A stretch of 16,015 bases of DNA from Tangfeifania sp. GTDB lineage: Bacteria > Bacteroidota > Bacteroidia > Bacteroidales > Prolixibacteraceae. A program made the position numbers and the translations under genes. A model generated the notes under the pieces. It ran no database searches, had not been told where the DNA came from, and worked only from the letters and a program-made list of their open reading frames with translations. Of the stretch, positions 7,115 through 14,528 are shown one piece after another. Within the stretch, counting starts at the first letter, position 1; each line of letters opens with the position of its first letter. The DNA lies in assembly GCA_018400515.1 (NCBI GenBank), contig JAGYMR010000041.1, forward strand, positions 1 to 16,015. The letters run 5' to 3'.

Positions 7115-7249
7115 ATGAAACGAGCATGATGCAAACATCACAAAAGGTGATGAATAAAATTACAAGCGAGTTCCATGGGCCTTGTTTAAAAGTGATGTGA
7201 GAAATTTATACTTGATTGAATTACAAATGTTTAATATTATTTTATTCTA
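7115..7249 (+). repeat. 135-nt tandem repeat, unit 2
   Basis: This unit has the same length and register as unit 1 and ends exactly one base before the ATG of the DUF4412 gene. ATG triplets therefore fall at 6980, 7115 and 7250 with identical 135-nt spacing. A small frame (7126-7200) could encode 24 aa sharing its first 19 residues with unit 1; the single change in the first half (ATA to ATT) is synonymous in that frame. The last half carries TATACTTG at 7207-7214. Confidence 0.9.
7207..7214 (+). promoter_or_regulatory. Probable -7 box for the DUF4412 gene
   Basis: TATACTTG matches TAnnTTTG with one mismatch, 35 nt before the ATG at 7250. TTG at 7182-7184, 22 nt upstream, could act as the -33 element. 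Unit 1 of the repeat has AATACTTG at the equivalent place but lacks the TTG, so only the second copy looks fully functional. Confidence 0.45.
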
Positions 7250-8293
7250 ATGAAAACCAAACAAACGTATCAAAAAATGAAACGAAACATTTTTTTTAAC
7301 ATCGCTTTTCTCTCATTCCTTTTCGTTGGGGTGGTGCAACCTGCCAGCGGACAGGGAATCCTGAAAAGACTGAAGGAGAAAGTGGAAGAGACCGTTGAGA
7401 AAAAAACCATTGAAAAAACAGAGGAAAAAGTGGAAGAAGCCGTGGAGGAAGGCCTGGACAGTCTGGAAGACTCCATGAAAGCAGAGTCGGCCGGAGATGG
7501 CGATCCAACAGGGCCCCCCGGGCAGGCCGGGCAACCCCGGCAAAGAGACATGCAAAACATCCTCCAGGGCATGGGGATGTCGGGGGATCCTGTCCCCGTG
7601 GAGGAGAGCTACCATTTCGACCACCTCGTTCAAATGCATGTGGAAACCTACGATAAAAACGGAAAAAAGGAGGACGAGGGTGAATTTATCAACCACATCA
7701 ATCCCTCTGCAAAAAACCTGGCATACGAAATGATTTCGGGTGATATGGAGGGGCCTGGAAAGGGCCTGTTCATCATTGATACACAGAATAAAGCCACCAT
7801 TATCCTGGGAGAAGAAGACGGAAAAAAATCCGGCGTGATCTACGGAATGGAAAACTTCTTTAAATCAGAGGATCTCAGAACAGCGGAAACCGGAGACCTG
7901 ACCAAAGCTCCGGACGCATCCCTGACCAATCCGAACCTCCAAAAAACAGGAAGGACAAAAAAGATCCTGGGCTACACGTGTGAAGAGTACCATTACAACG
8001 ATGAAACAACCGAATCCAAAACCTGGATCACGAATGACCTGAAACTAAACACCCGCGATTTTTTCGATGCGCTGTTTAATGTCGGCACTACCGTAAGGGG
8101 CATCCCCGGGGGGTACGTCATGGAAAACACCACCATCGATAAAGAAACCGGCGAAAAATCAACCATGAAGGTCACCCGGGTGGAAGAAAACGCCAACACC
8201 CGCTTTTCATTGAAGGACTATGAACTGACCAACCTGGGTTCGTTCAAAATGCCGGAGGGGACCAGCGCACCCGGAAAGAGCGGGAATAACTGA
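7250..8293 (+). CDS. Exported DUF4412-domain protein with N-terminal coiled coil
   Basis: The protein has 347 aa. Residues 1-34 form a signal peptide (basic start, hydrophobic core 14-28, likely cleavage ASG|QG); an alternative start at Met10 would give a shorter, more standard signal. Residues 36-77 are a highly charged Glu/Lys heptad-like coiled coil, followed by a Gly/Pro-rich linker (82-97). The remainder, from about residue 115, matches DUF4412, including the segment KKILGYTCEEYHY with its conserved Cys and a beta-rich C-terminal half ending in SFKMPEG. DUF4412 proteins are periplasmic or secreted in Bacteroidota and have no known function. The start codon sits exactly in register with the 135-nt repeats upstream. 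A 44-codon lipoprotein-like frame follows after 3 nt. Confidence 0.85.
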   Translation: MKTKQTYQKMKRNIFFNIAFLSFLFVGVVQPASGQGILKRLKEKVEETVEKKTIEKTEEKVEEAVEEGLDSLEDSMKAESAGDGDPTGPPGQAGQPRQRDMQNILQGMGMSGDPVPVEESYHFDHLVQMHVETYDKNGKKEDEGEFINHINPSAKNLAYEMISGDMEGPGKGLFIIDTQNKATIILGEEDGKKSGVIYGMENFFKSEDLRTAETGDLTKAPDASLTNPNLQKTGRTKKILGYTCEEYHYNDETTESKTWITNDLKLNTRDFFDALFNVGTTVRGIPGGYVMENTTIDKETGEKSTMKVTRVEENANTRFSLKDYELTNLGSFKMPEGTSAPGKSGNN

Positions 8294-8296
8294 TCC

Positions 8297-8431
8297 ATGA
8301 AACGGTTTCTTTTCTTGTTTTTGATCTGCCTGTCCATGCCATGCACCAAAAATTCTGCCGCACCCTTCCGGAAAGGAGTTTTTGCCGGTGGGCAGAACCG
8401 CCGCTGCAAAATAACGGATGAACGGACCTGA
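8297..8431 (+). CDS. 44-aa lipoprotein-like small ORF, possibly remnant of a longer gene
   Basis: This ORF starts 3 nt after the DUF4412 stop. It begins MKRFLFLFLICLSMPC, a clear hydrophobic signal with a lipobox-like LSMPC, so the mature N-terminal Cys would be residue 16. The remaining 28 residues are basic and show no domain. It could be a genuine small lipoprotein or the intact start of a gene whose body has decayed into the following noncoding stretch. The ATGAAACG start and tight spacing favour translation. I see no frameshift that restores a long frame. Confidence 0.4.
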   Translation: MKRFLFLFLICLSMPCTKNSAAPFRKGVFAGGQNRRCKITDERT

Positions 8432-8745
8432 GCATGCCAGGAGCTGCATCTTCCGGAACGGCATTCCTCTGACAACCCACTGCGGAATGGCGGAAACCGA
8501 TGGTCAAAATGCTTTTTCCGGCGCACCTTTCCGGCCAATAACACCCGTATCCGGTGATTTGACAGGGAAATTTTCCACCCTGCAGCAAGGCGGAAACCCG
8601 GAGAATGCCCGGTGAATAACAACAAATAATCATCAATTAGAAGCCCCGGGAAAGGAAAAAAACATTCAGGAACAATTTTTGTTGTATTTTTCGCATTGTT
8701 TTTTCGAAAAATGAATAGGTTGCTAAAATAATATAAATCTTTCTG
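8432..8745. other. Noncoding stretch between the small lipoprotein ORF and the VTT-like gene
   Basis: I find no supported gene in these 314 nt. The content is GC-rich to about 8630 and AT-rich after that. Imperfect stems exist at 8462-8489 (CATTCC/GGAATG) and around CAGGG/CCCTG near 8560-8583, without T runs. The AT-rich end carries the palindrome TTTTTCGAAAAA, TATTTTTC at 8685-8692 and TAGGTTGC at 8716-8723, which are only partial matches to a TAnnTTTG box. The promoter of the next gene is probably here but cannot be fixed. Confidence 0.4.
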
Positions 8746-9321
8746 ATGAGACTCAGTTCCCGAATGCAATTTCTTCTGAAAAACGGGCTGCGGGGCATGG
8801 CTTGGCTGGCCTTTCTGCTGACTGCCTACTTTTTTCTCGAAGAAATTGTGGTTTCAAGGAATCCGGATGCCTGGATCGAACGGTTTTATGCCCGCCCGGA
8901 GATCATTTACCTCATATACCTGGCCTCGGAATTCTTTTTCGGGATCATCCCGCCCGAGCTTTTCATGATATGGGCTGCCAACAAGGCCGACATGATCCAT
9001 TATATTTTTAATGTCTCCTTTTTTGCCATCTCCTCCTATATCCTTGGATACGTCACATTTCTCATCGGACAGTATATTTACAAAAGGGTGCTTTTCCGGT
9101 ACATACGCATAAAATTTCTGAAAAACCTCTGGCCCCAGCTCCGGAAGTACGGCATTTTCCTGATCATTGTGGCCGCCCTGACCCCCCTCCCCTGGTCGGC
9201 CGTCAGCCTCCTGGTGGGGTCAGCCGGTTATCCTCACGGCCGGTTCCTCCGTTATGCCCTCTTCCGGTTCCTCCGCTTTGCCCTGTACGGCATCATCATT
9301 TACCAGACCCACCAGATCTAA
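8746..9321 (+). CDS. VTT/DedA-like (SNARE-associated family) inner-membrane protein
   Basis: The protein has 191 aa and about four hydrophobic segments: 17-36, 53-78, 86-112 and 135-158, with a further one near the C-terminus. The re-entrant-loop-like region (EFFFGIIPPELFMIWAA) and the later block AALTPLPWSAVSLLVGSAGYP resemble the two halves of the VTT domain, particularly the short YqaA-like branch. DedA/VTT proteins are lipid scramblases or undecaprenyl-phosphate-recycling-type transporters in the inner membrane; which applies here is unknown. The ATG at 8746 is the first in frame and follows an AT-rich region. It stands alone between two intergenic gaps. Confidence 0.7.
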   Translation: MRLSSRMQFLLKNGLRGMAWLAFLLTAYFFLEEIVVSRNPDAWIERFYARPEIIYLIYLASEFFFGIIPPELFMIWAANKADMIHYIFNVSFFAISSYILGYVTFLIGQYIYKRVLFRYIRIKFLKNLWPQLRKYGIFLIIVAALTPLPWSAVSLLVGSAGYPHGRFLRYALFRFLRFALYGIIIYQTHQI

Positions 9322-9364
9322 TGGCATCCGAAAAGATGTTGCATAACTGCAAAATTTTTTATGC

Positions 9365-9384
9365 ATGTTTAATCGATTAAGCAT
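9365..9384. promoter_or_regulatory. LacI-family operator, 20-bp CG-centred palindrome
   Basis: ATGTTTAATCGATTAAGCAT is a 20-bp inverted repeat with one mismatched pair (T68/G81 of the 93xx numbering). The inner 12 bp TTAATCGATTAA is perfect and is centred on CG, the usual feature of LacI/GalR operators, where the hinge helix inserts at the central CpG. It lies 67 nt upstream of the lacI-type ATG and abuts the candidate -7 box, so binding would block the promoter and give autoregulation of this gene and its downstream operon. Confidence 0.7.
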
Positions 9385-9391
9385 ATATTCG
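9384..9391 (+). promoter_or_regulatory. Candidate -7 box of the sugar operon
   Basis: TATATTCG matches TAnnTTTG with one mismatch and begins on the last base of the operator palindrome. A T run at 9355-9360 is at a suitable distance for the -33 element, placing the operator between the two elements. Transcription would start near 9398, about 50 nt before the regulator's start codon. Confidence 0.4.
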
Positions 9392-9450
9392 CTTTTAAAT
9401 TCAGGTAGAAAATACCTCTTTCCGTTTCATTCACGGTAATCAGGCGTAAA

Positions 9451-10458
9451 ATGACAAAAAAAGCATCGTTAAAAGACATTGCAAATAAGGTGGGGGTTTC
9501 CACTGCCCTGGTTTCCTATGTGTTGAACGGGCTTGAAAAGGAAAAGCGGGTGGGACCGGAAATTGTAAAAAAAATCCATGAGGCCGCAAGGGAGCTGAAA
9601 TACAAGCCCAATCAAATTGCCCGCAGCCTGCGGGTGGGGTCCACCAGCACCATCGGCCTGGTCGTTGCCGACATCTCCAATCCCTTCTTCGCCCAGCTGG
9701 CCCGGATCATCGAGGATGAAGCCGGCAAATACAACTACACCGTCATTTTTGGTAGTTCCGATGAGAATTTTTCCAAATCAGCCACGCTTATTGACAGCCT
9801 GCTCCACCGGCAGGTGGACGGTTTTATCATTGCCCCTGCCGAGGGCGGTTCTGAACATATCCGTTCCCTTCTTCAAATGAAAATACCCGTGGTGTTGATC
9901 GACCGGTACCTTCCCGGAATTTCCGCCAACCATGTGGTCCTGGACAATTACCAGGCCACCTATTCGGCTGTGAATTGCCTTATCTCCAAAGGATACCGGA
10001 ACATCAACCTGATCGCCTACCGGTCCTGTTTGATCCATATGCAGGAACGGATCCGCGGATATAAAGAAGCAATGAAGGCTAACGGCATGAAAAAAGCAAA
10101 CGGTGTTAAAGAGGTGAGCCACAACCACATGAAAAAGGAGATGGAATCCCTGATGACTGAACTTTTAACCAATGGCAAAACGGATGCCCTGCTTTTTGCT
10201 ACCAATGCTTTATCGATCTCCGGGCTGTATGCCATTCAGCAAAAGGGGGTAAAAGTCCCTGAAGAGCTGGGAGTGATCGGTTTTGACGGCCATGAGGTTT
10301 TTGATTTTTTTCACCCGCAGCTGACATATATTCTGCAACCCCTGGAAGCCATGGGAAAAGAGGCCGTCAGGATATTGACAGAGCAGATCAAAGGAGCCAA
10401 AAAAACGGAACGGATTGAATTGCAGCACCGGCTGATAGAGCGGGCTTCCTGCAGATAA
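9451..10458 (+). CDS. LacI/GalR-family transcriptional regulator
   Basis: The protein has 335 aa. The N-terminal helix-turn-helix is at about 6-25 (SLKDIANKVGVSTALVSYVL), followed by the hinge helix PNQIARSL (53-60) and the type-1 periplasmic-binding-like effector domain beginning TIGLVVADISNPFF. The C-terminal subdomain shows ALLFATNALSISGLYAIQ and VIGFDGHEVFDFFHPQLTYI, the usual sugar-pocket strands. It should bind the CG-centred palindrome at 9365-9384 and be displaced by a sugar. It is the first gene of the cluster, with 60 nt or less before the DUF2961 gene, so it probably controls its own operon. The effector cannot be read from sequence. Its family place is clear, but a closer subfamily name is not justified. 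Confidence 0.93.
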   Translation: MTKKASLKDIANKVGVSTALVSYVLNGLEKEKRVGPEIVKKIHEAARELKYKPNQIARSLRVGSTSTIGLVVADISNPFFAQLARIIEDEAGKYNYTVIFGSSDENFSKSATLIDSLLHRQVDGFIIAPAEGGSEHIRSLLQMKIPVVLIDRYLPGISANHVVLDNYQATYSAVNCLISKGYRNINLIAYRSCLIHMQERIRGYKEAMKANGMKKANGVKEVSHNHMKKEMESLMTELLTNGKTDALLFATNALSISGLYAIQQKGVKVPEELGVIGFDGHEVFDFFHPQLTYILQPLEAMGKEAVRILTEQIKGAKKTERIELQHRLIERASCR

Positions 10459-10518
10459 AATTTTTTTTGCATGAACCAATAAAAAACCATCGATATGCTA
10501 ACCAAAAATTATTTTGCA

Positions 10519-11676
10519 ATGAAACGAATTATTTTGCTGTTCACGGTCCTTTTTCTGTCCGGTCAAATCAATGCACAAGAAGCGTTCAACGGGCTCAACA
10601 TGAACATGGGAAACCTCCACCGGTTGTCCGATGCCAAAACCCGTTCCATCAGCCCGGAAAACTTTACCGGTGAAAAAGGAAAAGGCGGCATGGCGCGCCC
10701 CGCAGACGCGGACAAACCCAATGTGGCCAATGCCGCTCATGCAGCCCGTGACCTCGGACAGGGCTGGAAAGTGAATCCGTACATCCGGATCCAGCCCGGA
10801 GAAACCTTTACGCTGGCGGAAATTGATGGTCCCGGTGCCATTCAGCACATCTGGATGACCCCCTCCAAAAGCTGGCGGTTCTCCATTATCCGCATCTACT
10901 ACGATGATGAAGAAACCCCCTCGGTGGAAGTCCCGGTGGGCGATTTTTTCGGAATGGGATGGAACGAATATGCCCCGCTCGTCTCACAGGCGGTGTGTGT
11001 CAACCCGGGAAGCGCATTTAACTGCTACTGGCCGATGCCCTTCCGGGAGAAGATCAAAATTACGATGGAGAACATCAACGACCAGGATGCTATGACCCTC
11101 TATTACCAAATCGACTACACCCTGACCGATGTGCCGGAAGATGCAGCCTATTTCCATGCGCAGTTTAACCGCGCCAATCCCAATGAGGGTTCGGACTATA
11201 CCATCATTGACAATATCAATGGCAAAGGCCATTTTGTGGGTGTCTACCTGGCCTGGGGTGTCAATAACAACGGCTGGTGGGGAGAAGGAGAAATAAAATT
11301 CTTCATCGACGGCGATAAACAATTCCCCACCATCTGCGGCACCGGTGCAGAAGATTATTTCTGCGGATCTTATGGATTTCTAAGGAATAACCAGTACCAG
11401 GAGTACTGCACCCCTTATGCCGGCATGCACCAGGTGATCAAACCAGACGGAGCCATGCGTTCCCAGCAGCGGTTCGGCCTCTACCGATGGCACATCATGG
11501 ATCCCGTCCGTTTTGAAAAAGATCTGAAGGTAACGATCCAGGACCTGGGCTGGCGGCATGGCGGAAGGTACCTGCCCCAGGAATCGGATATCTCCTCTGT
11601 TGCTTTCTGGTATCAAAAAGAACCGCATGAACCGTTTCCTGAATTCCCCGGCTGGAAAGAACTCGAAGTAAACTGA
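10519..11676 (+). CDS. Secreted DUF2961 / GH172-type glycoside hydrolase
   Basis: The protein has 385 aa from the chosen ATG; an in-frame ATG at 10495 adds 8 residues but spoils the signal peptide. Residues 1-19 (MKRIILLFTVLF then SGQINA) form a standard signal peptide, cut before QE. The rest is the double jelly-roll DUF2961 fold, with GPGAIQHIWMT (104-114), EVPVGDFFGMG (about 137-147) and the family hallmark GTGAEDYFCGSYG (274-286). Characterised DUF2961 members define GH172 and act on alpha-fructofuranosyl, arabinofuranosyl and related linkages using two Glu. Here candidates are E278 in the hallmark and E256 or E258 in the preceding GEGEIKFFIDG strand. The linkage specificity is not predictable. 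It is the first structural gene after the regulator. Confidence 0.88.
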   Translation: MKRIILLFTVLFLSGQINAQEAFNGLNMNMGNLHRLSDAKTRSISPENFTGEKGKGGMARPADADKPNVANAAHAARDLGQGWKVNPYIRIQPGETFTLAEIDGPGAIQHIWMTPSKSWRFSIIRIYYDDEETPSVEVPVGDFFGMGWNEYAPLVSQAVCVNPGSAFNCYWPMPFREKIKITMENINDQDAMTLYYQIDYTLTDVPEDAAYFHAQFNRANPNEGSDYTIIDNINGKGHFVGVYLAWGVNNNGWWGEGEIKFFIDGDKQFPTICGTGAEDYFCGSYGFLRNNQYQEYCTPYAGMHQVIKPDGAMRSQQRFGLYRWHIMDPVRFEKDLKVTIQDLGWRHGGRYLPQESDISSVAFWYQKEPHEPFPEFPGWKELEVN

Positions 11677-11703
11677 TAAACCCATTTTATCAACAAACCA
11701 AAA

Positions 11704-12960
11704 ATGTTAAAATCAATCCACTTCAGAGCAATTTGCTCCATCCTGCTGGTAACCCTCTTATCCTGCGGGGGATCAGGGAAAAAAAAATCAAACGAAATGA
11801 GCGAAAAGATCAATGGCTTTCAGAAAGGGTCCTACGGATACGACCGGGAATTTCTGAAGAGCAACGGCATTGAAACCGCCGAGTTAAAAGATGAAAACAG
11901 CGGTGCCCGGATCCTGTGCCTCCCCGGCTACCAGGGAAGGGTGATGACCTCCTCGGCAAAGAGCGATAGCGGTACCAGTTTTGGCTGGATCAACCACGAC
12001 CTGATCGCTTCGGGAGAAACCAAAAAACAATTCAATCCCGTGGGGGGTGAAGAGCGGTTCTGGCTGGGACCTGAGGGCGGCCCCTACGCGGTCTACTTCG
12101 CCCCGGGCAAGGAACAGGTTTTTAAAAACTGGCAGGTTCCGCCCCTGATCGATACCGAACCTTTCGGGATTAAAGCGCGGACCTCCGGAAGCATTGCCTT
12201 TGAAAAACAGGCCCGCCTGACAAATTCGTCGGGAACGGTATTCAATCTGGCCATCGAACGGAAGATCTCTCTGTTATCAAAAAAGGAGCTGGACGGACTG
12301 CTCCCGGCGGAGTTTTCCGGGAAACCCCTCGATGTGGTGGCCTACCAGTCGGAGAACACCCTCACCAATACGGGGGAGCAGGCATGGACCCGGGAGAAAG
12401 GGCTTCTTTCCATCTGGATCCTCTCCATGTTCAATCCCTCTCCCGAAACAACGGTATTTATCCCTTACAAGACGGATGCAAAGGGGCCGGTGGTCAACGA
12501 CGACTATTTTGGAAAAGTTCCCTCCGACCGCCTGATCGTGGAGGACGGGATTATCTGGTTCAAAATTGACGGGAAATACCGCAGCAAGATCGGGGTACCT
12601 CCCCAAAGAGCGGAAGAGCTCTGCGGAAGTTACGATGCCGAAAAAGAGATCCTTACATTGGTCTGGGGCTCCCTGCCGCCGGGGGAGAATGCCTACGTCA
12701 ATTCCAAATGGGGTGACCAGGACGATCCCTATGCCGGGGATGCCGTGAATGCCTATAACGACGGTCCCGTGGAAGACGGCTCCATCATGGGCCCCTTTTA
12801 TGAGATCGAAACCTCCTCCCCGGGAGCTGAACTGGAGCCGGAAGCATCGCTGACCCATATCCAGCGGGTGATCCATATCCAGGGCGATGAAAAAGAACTG
12901 GGCCTGCTTGTCAGGGACCTGTTTGGCATCGACCTCCGGGAGGTCAAAGAGAAATTTTAA
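11704..12960 (+). CDS. Lipoprotein of the DUF6786 type (putative mutarotase-like sugar-binding fold)
   Basis: The protein has 418 aa. A lipoprotein signal is followed by lipobox LLSC with Cys21 and a GGSGKKK tether. The mature part is predicted beta-rich, with the block NPVGGEERFWLGPEGG near 116-131 and DTEPFGIKAR around 155. These resemble my memory of the DUF6786 family of Bacteroidota lipoproteins, whose architecture recalls galactose mutarotase-like supersandwiches. The function is unknown; binding or epimerising a liberated sugar is inference from the fold and neighbours. The gene starts 27 nt after the DUF2961 stop and is followed by the permease 41 nt later, so all are co-transcribed. 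The family name is from memory. Confidence 0.65.
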   Translation: MLKSIHFRAICSILLVTLLSCGGSGKKKSNEMSEKINGFQKGSYGYDREFLKSNGIETAELKDENSGARILCLPGYQGRVMTSSAKSDSGTSFGWINHDLIASGETKKQFNPVGGEERFWLGPEGGPYAVYFAPGKEQVFKNWQVPPLIDTEPFGIKARTSGSIAFEKQARLTNSSGTVFNLAIERKISLLSKKELDGLLPAEFSGKPLDVVAYQSENTLTNTGEQAWTREKGLLSIWILSMFNPSPETTVFIPYKTDAKGPVVNDDYFGKVPSDRLIVEDGIIWFKIDGKYRSKIGVPPQRAEELCGSYDAEKEILTLVWGSLPPGENAYVNSKWGDQDDPYAGDAVNAYNDGPVEDGSIMGPFYEIETSSPGAELEPEASLTHIQRVIHIQGDEKELGLLVRDLFGIDLREVKEKF

Positions 12961-13001
12961 ACCGGAGTTAGTTCAACAACCTTTAACCTTTTTTTATTCT
13001 G

Positions 13002-14429
13002 ATGAAGAAGCAATCCCTTGTTCCCAAAAAGATCGTTCTGCCATTCATTCTGCTGACGATCCTCTTTTTCGCCTGGGCCATTCCCAACAACATGACCGAT
13101 ACCATGCTGGCAGCATTCAAGCGAATCATGAGCCTTTCCGATGCAAAAACCGCCTGGATCCAGCTCGCCTGTTACCTCCTGGGGTACGGCGGATTTGCCA
13201 TCCCCGCGGCATTATTCATCAAAAAATACACCTACAAATCGGGGGTGATGCTGGGAATTGCCATGTACGCCCTGGGAACTTTCATGTTCTACCCGGCTAT
13301 GCATGTGGCACCGCTCAGCATGGATGTCAGCTTTTTGATGTTCCTGCTGGCACTGTTTATACTGTTTGCGGGTCTCTCCATCCTTGAAACCGCCACTAAC
13401 AACTACGTTTACGCCTTCGGACCGGAGGAAACCGCCACCCAGCGCCTCAACCTGGCCCAGTCGTTCAATCCCTTCGGGGCCATTACCGGTGTTATTCTGA
13501 GCCAGATATTTGTTTTATCACAGCTGAATACCCTGACCGCCTTAGAAAGAGCGGCCCTCCCCCCCGGCGAACTGATAAAGATCCAGGTGGGAGAACTGAA
13601 TGCCATCACCATGACCTACATGGGCCTGGGACTGGCCATGGTGGCTGTCCTGGTGGCCATCTACTTTACACGCATGCCTAAAATGAAGGAGGGGGAGAAA
13701 CACCTAGACTTCAAAGGAACCCTGCACCGTTTATTGAAAAATAAAAACTACGTGTGGGGGGTTACCGCCCAATTCCTTTACGTGGGCGCACAAATTGCCG
13801 TCTGGTCGTTCATTATCCGGTATGTCATGCAACAAATCGATCTTCAGGGGGTGGTTGACCAGCTGGGGCAAAAGCCTTCACAGGAATCCATTATCGCCAC
13901 CCTGCGGGGAATTGAGCCGGTGGCTGCCGGGTTTTACAATTTCTGCGAATTCTTCGGCATCAGGGCTTTCCTGCCCCGCACGCCGGAGCAGGCGGGAGCA
14001 ACCTATTACATCCTCTCGCTGGTCCTGTTTGTCGCGGGCAGGTTTATCTGCACCGGACTAATGCGGTACATTAAACCCCGGAACCTCCTTACAGCACTTG
14101 CCATCCTTGCCGTTATCTGCAGCTTCACCACCATCTATTCCGAAGGATGGCTCGGCATCTACACGCTGATGGGAATTTCGGGCTGCATGTCGCTGATGTT
14201 CCCCACGATCTACGGTCTGGGGATGAAAGGCCTGGGGAGCGATACGAAGATCGGCGGGGCCGGCATGGTGATGGCCATTGCCGGTGCAGCGGTACTGACC
14301 CAGATCCAGGGCATTGTCTCCGACCAGTCGGGAAGCATTAAACTGGCCTACTGGGTCCCTGCCGTGGCATTTATCATCATCGCTTATTACAGCGCTGTCA
14401 TCACCAGGGAAAAACCCCCAAAAAGCTGA
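13002..14429 (+). CDS. FucP-like sugar:H+ symporter (MFS, FHS family)
   Basis: The protein has 475 aa and 12 membrane segments. FucP-family features are NNMTDTMLAAFK at the first segment, with D33 at the place of the proton-coupling Asp of E. coli FucP (D46), and LSILETATNNYV, with E129 at the place of its E135. RLNLAQSFNPFG and the seventh-segment VGAQIAVWSFIIRY are also typical. A loop of about 50 residues between TM7 and TM8 (roughly 280-330) is absent from E. coli FucP as I recall it and may be an enzyme-interacting or cytoplasmic insert. It would import a monosaccharide released by the neighbouring hydrolases. The exact sugar is unknown, so I do not give the symbol fucP. Confidence 0.85.
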   Translation: MKKQSLVPKKIVLPFILLTILFFAWAIPNNMTDTMLAAFKRIMSLSDAKTAWIQLACYLLGYGGFAIPAALFIKKYTYKSGVMLGIAMYALGTFMFYPAMHVAPLSMDVSFLMFLLALFILFAGLSILETATNNYVYAFGPEETATQRLNLAQSFNPFGAITGVILSQIFVLSQLNTLTALERAALPPGELIKIQVGELNAITMTYMGLGLAMVAVLVAIYFTRMPKMKEGEKHLDFKGTLHRLLKNKNYVWGVTAQFLYVGAQIAVWSFIIRYVMQQIDLQGVVDQLGQKPSQESIIATLRGIEPVAAGFYNFCEFFGIRAFLPRTPEQAGATYYILSLVLFVAGRFICTGLMRYIKPRNLLTALAILAVICSFTTIYSEGWLGIYTLMGISGCMSLMFPTIYGLGMKGLGSDTKIGGAGMVMAIAGAAVLTQIQGIVSDQSGSIKLAYWVPAVAFIIIAYYSAVITREKPPKS

Positions 14430-14475
14430 AACGAACTATGGCGGAACCAGTTAACGCTGAAATGATCTGCCCGCA

Positions 14476-14498
14476 GGAACGGATTAGCCATCCGCTCC
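14476..14498 (+). terminator. Intercistronic hairpin between permease and GH116 gene
   Basis: GGA-A-CGGAT (14476-14484) pairs with ATCCG-C-TCC (14490-14498) across a 5-nt loop, with one A-C mismatch. It lies in the 99-nt gap before the GH116 ATG. Only TTTG follows it, so it is at best a weak attenuator or an mRNA-processing/stability element that lets the two genes be expressed at different levels. Confidence 0.3.
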
Positions 14499-14528
14499 TT
14501 TGAAACAAACAAAAAAAATTGCAAACCA

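Larger units (their letters stand above)
6606..7249. other. Long divergent intergenic region with hairpins, promoters and duplicated units
   Basis: No convincing gene is seen in these 644 nt. The region holds the minus-strand promoter (6620-6627), a 7-bp hairpin ATTCCCG/CGGGAAT (6754-6773, 6-nt loop), and a second hairpin AAAGGGAA/TTTCCTTT (6781-6799, 3-nt loop, one G-T pair). It then holds a plus-strand TATATTTG box (6837-6844) and a stretch with CCCGG/CCGGG and GGGT/ACCC arms (6868-6923). The two 135-nt tandem units (6980-7249) fill the rest. Neither hairpin is followed by a T run, so they are not classical terminators. Long open frames here have no family features and look spurious. Confidence 0.6.

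Noticed and set aside
6980..7249. CRISPR-like or insertion-sequence origin for the 135-nt repeats
   Set aside because: There are only two units, directly abutting with no spacers, no terminal inverted repeats, no transposase and no flanking target duplication.
8218..8769. Minus-strand open frame of 183 codons across the DUF4412 gene end and the noncoding stretch
   Set aside because: It overlaps the C-terminus of the DUF4412 gene and the promoter of the VTT-like gene, has no domain or signal, and its composition is not protein-like.
10459..10494. T-run after the regulator as a terminator
   Set aside because: The eight-T run (about 10461-10468) has no GC-rich stem before it, and the downstream DUF2961 gene lies too close; transcription probably reads through.
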